From: Pseudomonadota bacterium
GTDB taxonomy: Bacteria; BMS3Abin14
Length of the DNA: 8,275 nucleotides
Direction of reading: 5' to 3'
Assembly: GCA_030636965.1 (NCBI GenBank)
Contig: DAOVVW010000024.1
Span: 1 to 8,275 of the forward strand
The position numbers and the translations under genes were made by a program. Shown here piece by piece: positions 1 to 7,300 of this stretch. Position 1 is the stretch's first letter; each line of letters opens with the position of its first letter. The notes beneath the pieces are model-generated. The model made no database searches, had not been told where the DNA came from, and worked only from the letters and a program-made list of their open reading frames with translations.

Positions 1-80
1 CATCAGACTACCTGCGAAAGCTTGCCAGCAATGGGAGGGGGTTTTTTAGCTAAAATTGGAAATTGGATCACTTATTTTCA

Positions 81-101
81 CCCCTCCCTTGATGGGAGGG
101 G
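81..101. repeat. GC-rich hairpin palindrome, 8-bp stem
   Basis: CCCCTCCC (81-88) is the exact reverse complement of GGGAGGGG (94-101), leaving a 5-base TTGAT loop. The same purine-rich word recurs at 33-41 and, in part, at 109-116. This looks like one member of a family of short dispersed intergenic palindromes, such as occur in many environmental proteobacterial genomes. Transcription termination or an RNA-stability role is possible, but no T-run follows. Confidence 0.65.
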
Positions 102-116
102 AACATAAGGGGAGGG
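94..116 (+). other. Predicted G-quadruplex motif
   Basis: Four runs of three or more G occur on the plus strand: 94-96, 98-101, 109-112 and 114-116. The loops are 1, 7 and 1 bases. This satisfies the usual G3+N1-7 pattern for an intramolecular G-quadruplex. It shares bases 94-101 with the right arm of the 81-101 hairpin, so the two structures are mutually exclusive. Function is unknown. Confidence 0.45.
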
Positions 117-141
117 TGGTAATATATCCCCCTCTCCTCGG

Positions 142-164
142 TCCTCTCCCGCCAGGGGAGAGGA
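142..164. repeat. GC-rich hairpin palindrome, 9-bp stem
   Basis: TCCTCTCCC (142-150) pairs exactly with GGGAGAGGA (156-164) across a GCCAG loop. A partial direct copy of the left arm, CCTCTCCTC, lies just upstream at 131-139. It is compositionally similar to the hairpin at 81-101 but has a different stem, so the two are probably related or independently inserted intergenic repeats. The lack of a T-run makes it a poor classical terminator. Confidence 0.65.
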
Positions 165-191
165 AGAGTAAGGTTGTGGTGATGTTTGTTA

Positions 192-303
192 GCCCAGAGC
201 CCAGAGCCTAACGCCCAGAGCCTTGTTTCACTGATCACCAATTACTCATCACGCATCACGCATTACCCGTCACGATCTTGGAACCTGGAATTTGGAACTA
301 GTT
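192..303. repeat. Heptamer-periodic repeat tract (16 consecutive 7-bp units)
   Basis: Cutting the sequence every 7 bases from 192 gives three successive blocks of related units. The first is GCCCAGA-like: exact at 192, 199 and 213, and degenerate at 206. The second is ATCACGC-like: exact at 248 and 255, with variants at 234, 241, 262 and 269. The third is NNNTGGA-like, at 276, 283 and 290. The units at 220, 227 and 297 are transitional or poor matches. The register holds across block boundaries. This resembles short tandemly repeated heptanucleotide sequences known from some bacterial genomes, notably filamentous cyanobacteria. It is not a CRISPR array, since the units are far too short and have no spacers. 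Confidence 0.65.
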
Positions 304-305
304 CA

Positions 306-1181
306 CTACCCGAGTACTTCACGCGCCCTATTCCACCCCTTCTCCTTGATCATCTCAACATTCTCCTTAGAAAAATCCAGCATCGATCCCAGTGGCTCCT
401 TTGGTTCAATAATCGTACACTTGAACCACTTGTAGGGTTTGCCCTTTATATTAGTCAGGGTAAGCCCGGCCTTTTCGGTCTCTTTTACATTCCTGTTTAT
501 GTGGATGAACTCGCGGATATCAGAAGTAAATATTTCATTACCGGCTATAGCAATAGTTCTGATACCAATATCCAGCACATTGTGAAACTCCTGAGTTACC
601 GGCGTCGGGTGCCTGGGCCGGCAATTTATTATGAATACCTCCTCCGGATCCTGGTCAAGCACATCCCCGATGGGTGAAAACCGCCTGAGGGAGCCGTCCA
701 CCATATCCTGGCATTCATCGGACACGACCATCGGAGGCCATATTATGGGCATAACGGTAGAGGCAAGAATGGCCTTCTTGATGTCCGGGCTGTCGTGGTG
801 GTAGAGGGTGTAGCGGCCGGTTCTGAGAGAGACAGTACCCACCCTGAAATCTATCACGAATTTTTCAGGGTCCACTTCTCTGTCAATGATCCTGGCAAGG
901 GGATCGTTTCCATAGACTGACTTTGCACCCCTTAGAAGCCTGAGGTACGTCCAGAAGTTGAGCTTTCCGGTGTATACCTGATTGTCACAGATAGTTTTCC
1001 AGATCGCCTCCAGGCGTTTGTACTTTTTCATGGAGAGCATGGCACCATTGAGCGCCCCCACTGACACTCCGGCTATCACATCCCACTCGTATCCCTTCTC
1101 CTCCCGGGCGTACTTCTCAACTCCCACCTGGAAAGCGCCTTTGGCTCCACCCCCACTCAAAACCAGTGCCACTTTGCCCAT
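306..1181 (-). CDS. Patatin-like phospholipase family protein
   Basis: This 291-residue protein has the full set of patatin-family signatures. GGGAKG at residues 10-15 is the glycine-rich oxyanion-hole loop. G38-V-S40-V-G42 is the nucleophile elbow, with Ser40 as predicted nucleophile. D162-G163 supplies the dyad aspartate, which I confirmed in the DNA as GAC at 696-698. Such enzymes are lipid acyl hydrolases that cleave acyl chains from glycerophospholipids or other lipid esters; the actual substrate is not readable here. There is no signal peptide, membrane helix or beta-barrel domain, so it is probably cytoplasmic or peripheral to the inner membrane, like bacterial RssA/YchK-type proteins. 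The ATG start at 1179-1181 is supported by a GGGAGG ribosome binding site five bases upstream. It stands alone, divergent from the efflux operon, and an inverted-repeat element lies about 45 bp upstream of its start. No catalytic residue is missing, so it should be active. Confidence 0.9.
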   Translation of the reverse strand: MGKVALVLSGGGAKGAFQVGVEKYAREEKGYEWDVIAGVSVGALNGAMLSMKKYKRLEAIWKTICDNQVYTGKLNFWTYLRLLRGAKSVYGNDPLARIIDREVDPEKFVIDFRVGTVSLRTGRYTLYHHDSPDIKKAILASTVMPIIWPPMVVSDECQDMVDGSLRRFSPIGDVLDQDPEEVFIINCRPRHPTPVTQEFHNVLDIGIRTIAIAGNEIFTSDIREFIHINRNVKETEKAGLTLTNIKGKPYKWFKCTIIEPKEPLGSMLDFSKENVEMIKEKGWNRAREVLG

Positions 1182-1226
1182 GAAAACCTCCCGTTCGTGA
1201 CTCAGCGATTACAGTAGCCTATTTCG

Positions 1227-1347
1227 GTTCATCTCCAAATTAGTTGGTGGAATTCCTATTTATATGGCCGGGTTTTTGGTGTAATTACTCGGCTTTTGCC
1301 GGAACTCATTAATTATGCATTAACCACCAACTAATTTGGAGATGAAC
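1227..1347. mobile_element. Miniature element with perfect 24-bp inverted repeats (MITE-like)
   Basis: The left arm at 1227-1250 begins GTTCATCTCC and ends GTTGGTGG. Its exact reverse complement occupies 1324-1347, with no mismatch over 24 bp. The 73-bp core is AT-rich, has no ORF, and carries a small hairpin (CGGC-TTTT-GCCG, 1290-1301). The hexamer TATTTC flanks both sides (1220-1225 and 1351-1356), which could be a target-site duplication if the element spans 1226-1350, though the offset from the arm ends weakens this. Length, perfect arms, non-coding core and intergenic position fit a non-autonomous element mobilised in trans. A regulatory stem-loop RNA or a protein-binding site are alternatives. 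No transposase is in the window, and I do not recognise the arm as belonging to a named family. Confidence 0.55.
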
Positions 1348-1596
1348 TCTTATTTCAAACCTTCAACATTAAACTTTTCCAAATACTGGGTGTCTAAATA
1401 TTGGGAAGAACCATACATAAGATATTCTGTAGTATATTATATCATGGAGTGGCATCATTCATAGCCGATGTTGTTTTGAATTACTGAAACCTGCATTTTA
1501 GAAGCCGCTGTTTTTTGCTAGTATTACCAGGTGACGCATATCGATTCTCTCAAGTATCATTAATTATGACTTTAGGATTATCACCGGAGTTCAACC

Positions 1597-1605
1597 AGGG
1601 AAAAG
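1597..1605 (+). promoter_or_regulatory. Ribosome binding site setting a TTG start
   Basis: AGGG at 1597-1600 sits five bases before TTG at 1606-1608. The outer-membrane factor needs a start upstream of its hydrophobic signal segment, and the only in-frame ATG codons nearby (residues 33 and 36) lie inside that segment. TTG is therefore the best available start. The Shine-Dalgarno is modest, so initiation may be weak. Confidence 0.5.
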
Positions 1606-3084
1606 TTGAAAGTTACCTCGACGGAAAACGGCCCATCCTCTTTTTTTAGTCCTGTCCCTACCACGTTTATTAAAGGCTTCGGGGCATGGTGCGTCCTTTC
1701 AATGGTATTGATGCTTGCAAGTTCCTGCGCCACCTATGCACCTGAACAGCGCTCGCAGGCTCCCCCTGAATTACCGCAGACCTTCACTCTATATGAAAAC
1801 ACCGCTCCATCTCCGGAACGCTGGTGGGAATCATTCGGATCAGCTGAACTCAACGGCCTGGTTGAAGAAGCCCTGAAGGACAACCTGACCCTGAAGCAGG
1901 CGTATTCCCGCCTGGATCAATCCAGGGCCCTGGTGACCAAGGCCGGTTCAGACCGTTGGCCTGATCTTGAGTTAACATCCGAAATATCCAATACGCTTAG
2001 GCGCACCGACACCGGCACAGGCTCTGCTTCCACAAGCACGGTAAGGAAGAGGAGCCTGGGCCTGGCCAGCAGTTACGAGCTTGACCTGTGGGGAGAGGTA
2101 AAGAGCGAGTATTTATCCGCGCGTTTTGACATGGAAGTAACCCGGGAAGAGCTAAACACAGCGGCTCTGACCCTCGCATCAGAGGTAACCCTGAAGTGGC
2201 TTGAAGCAATCTCCGTCAGGCAGCAGCTGGAGTTGATAGACAACCAACTGGAGACCAACCTGATAACGCTGGAGCTTATAGAACTTCGCTTTCGAAAGGG
2301 GGCGGCCACTGTCCTGGATGTCTTTCAGCAGCGTCAGGCGGTCAAGGAAACAGAATCGTCTATTCCCCTCCTGGAAGCACAGCTGCAGACCCTTAAACAT
2401 GAGATTGCTGTCCTGTTGGGCAAACCTCCCCGTACCAGGTTGAGCCTCGGGAGCGCTCATCTTCCAACGGTGGGGTCCATACCGGATGCTGGTGTGCCTG
2501 CCGATCTGCTTTCACGTCGGCCGGATGTCAGGGCCGCAGGTCTGAAACTGAAATCTGCGGACTGGATGGTCAGTGCCGCGCGGGCTGACCGCCTTCCGGC
2601 AGTTAGGCTAACAGGTTCTGTGGGCTACAGCGCCGGCGAGTGGTCCGGGCTCTTCGACAACTGGGTACGAGTCCTCGCAGCCAGCATAACGGCTCCGTTA
2701 TTCGACGGTGGGAACCGGAGGGCCGAGGTAAAAAGACAGACCCAGGTGGTAGAGGAACGACTGGCAGCCTACAGGCTGGCTGTTTTTACTGCTATCATGG
2801 AAGTTGAGGACGCCCTTGTGAACGAACGCAAGCAGGGCGAGTATATCGCAGCCCTGTCCGACAGGCTAAATATAGTTCGCAGCACACTTACAGAAGCCCT
2901 CCAGCGATACCGCAAAGGGCTCAATGATTACCTTCCTGTCCTCAGTGCCTTAACTTCAACTCAACGGCTCGAGCGAACTCTTGTGCAGGCTCGTTTGCAG
3001 AGGCTGAACTACCGCGTCATGCTCCATCGTGCATTGGGTGGATCGTGGATGCAGGATGAACTGCAAAACCAGGAGAGTAATTAA
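1606..3084 (+). CDS. RND efflux outer-membrane factor, TolC/NodT-family lipoprotein
   Basis: This 492-residue protein is the predicted outer-membrane and periplasmic tunnel of a tripartite pump. Family signatures appear in order: WWESF (73-77), YELDLWG (157-163), FRKGAATVLDVFQQR in the first half, LLGKPP near mid-protein, RRPDVR (304-309), APLFDGGN (363-370), and YRKGLNDYLPVL toward the end. These are the duplicated outer-membrane efflux repeats seen in OprM, CusC and NodT. The N-terminus has a hydrophobic stretch ending LASSC, with Cys41 a likely lipidated residue, although Ala rather than Leu at -3 makes the lipobox imperfect. The TTG start gives a rather long 40-residue leader. Its TAA stop is directly followed by the adaptor's ATG, so it is the first gene of the operon. 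Placing the outer-membrane gene first resembles cusCFBA rather than mexAB-oprM. Trimer assembly and docking onto the adaptor are inferred from the family. Confidence 0.93.
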   Translation: MKVTSTENGPSSFFSPVPTTFIKGFGAWCVLSMVLMLASSCATYAPEQRSQAPPELPQTFTLYENTAPSPERWWESFGSAELNGLVEEALKDNLTLKQAYSRLDQSRALVTKAGSDRWPDLELTSEISNTLRRTDTGTGSASTSTVRKRSLGLASSYELDLWGEVKSEYLSARFDMEVTREELNTAALTLASEVTLKWLEAISVRQQLELIDNQLETNLITLELIELRFRKGAATVLDVFQQRQAVKETESSIPLLEAQLQTLKHEIAVLLGKPPRTRLSLGSAHLPTVGSIPDAGVPADLLSRRPDVRAAGLKLKSADWMVSAARADRLPAVRLTGSVGYSAGEWSGLFDNWVRVLAASITAPLFDGGNRRAEVKRQTQVVEERLAAYRLAVFTAIMEVEDALVNERKQGEYIAALSDRLNIVRSTLTEALQRYRKGLNDYLPVLSALTSTQRLERTLVQARLQRLNYRVMLHRALGGSWMQDELQNQESN

Positions 3085-4341
3085 ATGACTGAACAGACAG
3101 ATCAAAAACGGCTTACTTCCAGGGAAAGGGTCGCGCTGACCGCTGTCGGAATTATCTTCCTGGTGGTTGCTGTTGCCGCATCATCTTATTTGCTGAAAAA
3201 TCGTCCCAAACCACAGAGAATAAAACCGCCTGCAAAAGAGTTAATGGTAGATGTGCGGGAACTGGTACCATCAAGTCAGAATATATTTATTCCCGTTATG
3301 GGCACTGTAATTCCCGCTGTACAGGTGGACCTTCAGGCCAGGGTAAGCGGCGAAGTAGTGTGGACTCATCCTGAGCTTATCGAGGGAGGCCTGGTTTCAA
3401 GGGGCGGCATCCTCATAAAGATTGATCCGCAGGATTACGAACTGGCCCTGATCGCGAGCAAGGCTAATCTGGAGTCTGCCAGGTACGAGTTGTCAGTGGA
3501 GCAGGGCAGGCAGGAAATAGCCAAGCGAGAATGGGAACTGCTGGACCTGGGAAAGGAGGCTTCCGACCTCGATAGAGAGCTCGCCCTTCGCAAGCCTCAT
3601 CTTCGAGAAAAACTCGCTCGGCTCAAGGCAGCCGAGGCTGTCGTCGCCAAAGCTGAGCTTGATCTTTCCCGTACTGTGATCAGGTCACCCTTCAATGCGG
3701 TCATCAAGTCAACTGATATCGATGGCGGCGACCAGGCGACACCACAGACAAATCTCGCCGAGCTGATTGGAACCGACGCCTACTGGATACAGGCCACAAT
3801 CCCTGTGGATCAGATAAAGTGGGTCAGGCTCCCTGAAAAGGACCGTAATCCAGGGACCACCGCTAAAATCCACACTGGAACCGGCGGTGAGAGGTCCGGA
3901 AGAGTAATAAAACTTCTCAGCGACCTTGAACCGGGGGGACGCCTTGCACGCCTCCTTGTTGAAATGTCTGACCCCCTGGATCTGAAAAAGCCTGCTGACA
4001 GGCGACAGCCCGTTCTGCTGGGAGAGTATGTTCGTGTGGAAATCGGCGGGCGGACCGTGGATGATGTATTTTCCATCCCTCGAACTTTATTACGCAACGG
4101 CAACATGGTCTGGGTAGTTGATGCAGATGATCGTCTCAGATCAGCGACTATGGATATTGTCTGGCGCGATGCAGACCGTGTCCTGACAAGAGGGCTGAAT
4201 CCGGGACAACGCCTGATCATCTCGGATATTCCCGCCCCGGTAGAGGGTATGGAACTGAGCGTCAACGTCTTGAACATTGAGGATAAAAACCCGTCTGGAT
4301 CGCGACAGGGCATGCCTGGCAAGGGAGAAGGATCTAGATAA
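3085..4341 (+). CDS. RND efflux periplasmic adaptor subunit (HlyD/MFP family)
   Basis: This 418-residue membrane fusion protein would bridge the permease and the outer-membrane channel. Residues 16-37 form one hydrophobic helix after a basic N-terminus. There is no lipobox, so it is anchored in the inner membrane by this helix. A first lipoyl half (about 79-115) includes ARVSGEVV and GGLVSRGGILIKIDPQDY. A charged helical hairpin, probably coiled-coil, spans about 118-198, and TVIRSPFNAVI opens the second lipoyl half. Beta-barrel and membrane-proximal domains follow, including a typical IPRTLLRNGNMVWVVD segment. The ATG at 3085 has AGGAGAG (3071-3077) ahead of it and immediately follows the upstream stop codon. 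Its TAA overlaps the permease ATG by one base. The C-terminal Gly/Ser/Arg-rich tail is probably disordered. The family is clear, but not the drug, lipid or metal substrate. Confidence 0.93.
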   Translation: MTEQTDQKRLTSRERVALTAVGIIFLVVAVAASSYLLKNRPKPQRIKPPAKELMVDVRELVPSSQNIFIPVMGTVIPAVQVDLQARVSGEVVWTHPELIEGGLVSRGGILIKIDPQDYELALIASKANLESARYELSVEQGRQEIAKREWELLDLGKEASDLDRELALRKPHLREKLARLKAAEAVVAKAELDLSRTVIRSPFNAVIKSTDIDGGDQATPQTNLAELIGTDAYWIQATIPVDQIKWVRLPEKDRNPGTTAKIHTGTGGERSGRVIKLLSDLEPGGRLARLLVEMSDPLDLKKPADRRQPVLLGEYVRVEIGGRTVDDVFSIPRTLLRNGNMVWVVDADDRLRSATMDIVWRDADRVLTRGLNPGQRLIISDIPAPVEGMELSVNVLNIEDKNPSGSRQGMPGKGEGSR

Positions 4342-7300
4342 TGGCAGAATCGAAAGATCTTCATCGGGGGGCCATCGCATGGATGGCTAACCACGCTGTG
4401 GCTGCCAACCTGATCATGGCTTTCTGTCTCATCGGCGGTTTCCTGGCACTCAAGAATATCAAGCAGGAAGTATTTCCCAGTACACAGCGAGATATTGTCC
4501 GGGTCCGGGTCTCCTATCCTGGAGCCAACCCTGAGGAGATCGAAAAGGGAATTGTCCTCGCGGTTGAAGAGTCCGTGCGGGGGATCGACGGCGTCCACGA
4601 GATCAGTTCAAGGGTAAGCGAGAATGTGGGAACCATTTCTATTGAGATCCTGGAAGGGCAGGATCTGCAAAAAGCAGCCCGGGACATCGAAAGCGAAGTC
4701 AACAGGATCTCAACATTCCCCGAGGAGGCCGAGGATGCGGTCATAACGATCGCCTCCTACAGGAGGGAGGTTATCTCCCTTGTTCTGTATGGTCAAACCG
4801 ATGAGGCCGTGCTTCATGAACTTGCCGAACAGATGAGAGATCAGCTTCTCCAGGACCCCGACATCACACAGGTTGACCTTGCCGGAGTCAGACCCCTTGA
4901 GATCAGCATAGAGGTATCCCAGGAAAACCTCCGACGCTACGATCTTACCCTGGACGAGATCGCTCAACGTCTCAGGGAGGCGTCTGTTGACCTTCCCGGA
5001 GGAGGTATAAAAACAGAGGGTGGTGAGATCCTTATCAGGATGAAGGAGCGACGGGATTACGGCAGCCAGTTCGCAAGGACTGCCATTATTTCATCCAGTG
5101 ACGGAACTGCGGTCTTCCTGGAAGATATCGCCACCGTAAAGGACTCCTACGAGGATGTAGACAGGTTCGCTCTATTCAACAATAAACCGGCAGTCATGCT
5201 GGAGATCTACCGTATCGGTCGGCAAACCCCGCTTCAGGTTGCTGCGGCGGTCAAGGAACAGCTGAATATTCTCAAGCCAAGCCTCCCCGAGGGGATTTCC
5301 ATCCAGGTCCTGAGAGACAGGTCGGAGATATACCGGCAGCGCGTGAGCCTCCTTCTTAGAAACGGCAGTCTTGGAATAGTTCTGGTTCTTCTTATCCTGG
5401 GCCTTTTCCTGGAGCTTCGCCTGGCCTTCTGGGTGATGCTGGGCATTCCCATATCTTTTCTTGGGTCATTCCTGCTGCTTCCAGTGATGGATATAACTAT
5501 TAATATGATCACCCTGTTCGCCTACATCATCGCCATTGGTATTGTTGTTGATGATGCCATCGTAGTTGGTGAGAACGTCTATCACTATTACCAGCAGGGG
5601 GATTCTTTTCCAGATGCGGCCATAAAGGGCGCAAGAGAGATGGCGATGCCCGTCACTTTCAGCATCCTTACGAACATAGTGACCTTCATGCCCCTCTATT
5701 TCATACCGGGTATGATGGGGAAGATATTCAAGATGATACCTATCGTCGTCAGCATAACCTTCCTCATCTCCCTATTCGAATCTCTCTTTATCCTCCCCGC
5801 TCACCTTGGGAACCAGAGGGAGCGGCAGCTGCGGGGGGTCAGAGCATGGTTTAACAACCACCAACAAGCGTTCAGCAGGAGCTTCTCAAGCCTGGTCCGC
5901 AACCGATTCGGACCCTTTCTCGACGCCCTCCTCACCAGACGCTACCTTGTTGTGGCTTTTTCCATTTCCATATTGATACTGGCCCTGTCCTATGCAGCCA
6001 GCGGCCGGATGGGATTCGGCCTGTTCCCCAAGATCGAGTCCGACTTTGCCAGGAGCGCGGCCATCCTGCCCTACGGCTCTCCCGTCACCAAGACCGAAGG
6101 AGCCATGAACCGCATGTACGCGGGTGTCAGGAAGGCTATTGAGGAAAGCGGCCACCCAGAACTGGTCAAGGGTGTTTTCGCCGAACTGGGCCGACATGGA
6201 AGCCACAATGCCTATATGACAGTGTATATGGCCGAACCCGAGATCCGGGACGAGATCATGAGCACCGGTGAATTTGTTTCCCTATGGCGAAAAGCCGTGG
6301 GGCCCATTCCCGGGGTCAAGCACCTCAGTTTTTCCTCTGATTTCGGAGGACCTGGCCACGGTGCAGGCCTCACGGTAGAGCTGAGTCATCGAGACATAAA
6401 TGTTCTTGAAAGGGCCAGCAAGGACCTGGCAGCCGCTCTATCAAGCTATCCCCTGGCCAAGGATGTAGACGACGGTTTTCAACTGGGCAAGCAGCAGCTC
6501 GATTTTGCCATAAAACCGGAGGGTAAGAGCCTGGGACTAACCGCCAAGAATGTTGCTCGCCAGGTTCGCAACGCCTTTTACGGCTCACAGGTTCTGCGTC
6601 AGCAAAGAGGCCGCAACGAAATAAGGATAATGGTCCGTCTTCCAAGGGAGGAGCGTATCTACGAATACAATCTGGATGAGCTAATGCTTTTCTCCCCATC
6701 TGGCATACAGATCCCGCTGAGGGAAGCTGTTGAGGTAAAGCGAAGCCGCGCCTACACGGAAATAAACAGGAGAGATGGCAGGCGGGTTATCCAGGTTACA
6801 GCAGATGTCACACCCCGCAGCAAGGTGGACGAACTTATCGGCGGTCTTAAAACGAAGGAGCTTCCCGATCTGATCACTAAATATCCAGGTCTGATATACA
6901 GCTTCGAGGGAAGGGCAGCGGAGAGGAGAAAGAGTCTTGGGAGCCTGAAGGTGGGATTTATCCTGGCATTGATGGCTATCTTCTCGCTGCTGGCGATTCC
7001 CTTCAGGAGCTACATTCAGCCTCTTATCGTGATGTCCAGCATACCATTCGGGATAATCGGAGCCGTTGTGGGCCATGTCATTATGGGATATTCCCTCAGC
7101 CTCGTGAGCATGTTCGGCATAGTTGCCCTGTCCGGAGTCGTGGTTAACGATGCACTGATCCTGATCGATCTGGCAAACCGCAGAATCAGGAATTACAATG
7201 AATCGATTCACGATGCTGTGTTAGAGGCTGCAATTCAGCGCTTCCGCCCCATCATGCTCACAACACTTACTACCTTCGGCGGACTTTCGCCCATGATGTT

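Larger units (their letters stand above)
1..305. other. Repeat-rich intergenic region downstream of the patatin-like gene
   Basis: I see no credible gene here. The stretch holds G-rich runs at 33-41, 94-101 and 109-116, two GC-rich hairpins (81-101 and 142-164), a 12-bp palindrome TTTTAGCTAAAA at 44-55, and a heptamer-periodic tract from 192 to 303. The tract ends three bases before the stop codon of the minus-strand gene. An open frame running rightward from 186 is low-complexity translated repeat and then overlaps the patatin-like gene antisense, so I do not call it. No hairpin here is followed by a convincing T-run on either strand, so no clear intrinsic terminator for the phospholipase gene can be named. 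Confidence 0.75.
1182..1605. other. AT-rich divergent intergenic region with promoters presumed
   Basis: This 424-bp gap separates the divergent phospholipase and efflux genes, so both promoters should lie here. It contains the inverted-repeat element at 1227-1347 and a 12-bp direct repeat (1306-1317 and 1557-1568). No promoter matches consensus well. For the minus-strand gene, TGTAAT (complement of 1208-1213) fits a -10 hexamer, but its best partner TTGGAG (complement of 1233-1238) is 19 bp away and lies inside the left repeat arm. For the plus-strand operon, TTGCTA at 1515-1520 could be a -35, but the -10 sixteen bases on (CATATC) is poor. I found no ORF, tRNA or riboswitch in 1350-1600. 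Confidence 0.6.

Noticed and set aside
44..55. 12-bp palindrome TTTTAGCTAAAA as an operator
   Set aside because: Perfect but AT-dominated, with no nearby start codon or promoter in the window to regulate.
192..303. CRISPR array
   Set aside because: Units are 7 bp, contiguous and degenerate, with no spacers of 25-40 bp and no cas genes.
186..677. 163-residue rightward open frame at the left end
   Set aside because: Its first third is translated heptamer repeat and the rest lies antisense inside the patatin-like gene, which has all its catalytic motifs. No ribosome binding site or recognisable domain.
306..1181. Secreted patatin-type toxin or autotransporter lipase
   Set aside because: There is no signal peptide, passenger or beta-barrel domain; the protein starts directly with the catalytic core and has a normal compact length.
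1227..1347. Intrinsic terminator
   Set aside because: It lies upstream of both divergent genes, the loop is 73 bases and no T-run follows either arm.
3810..4598. 262-residue leftward open frame across the adaptor-permease junction
   Set aside because: It is antisense to two clearly real genes, is rich in Arg, Ser and Pro as shadow frames are, and shows no domain.
6681..7211. 176-residue leftward open frame within the permease gene
   Set aside because: Antisense to a conserved transmembrane region of the permease; composition and lack of motifs indicate a shadow.
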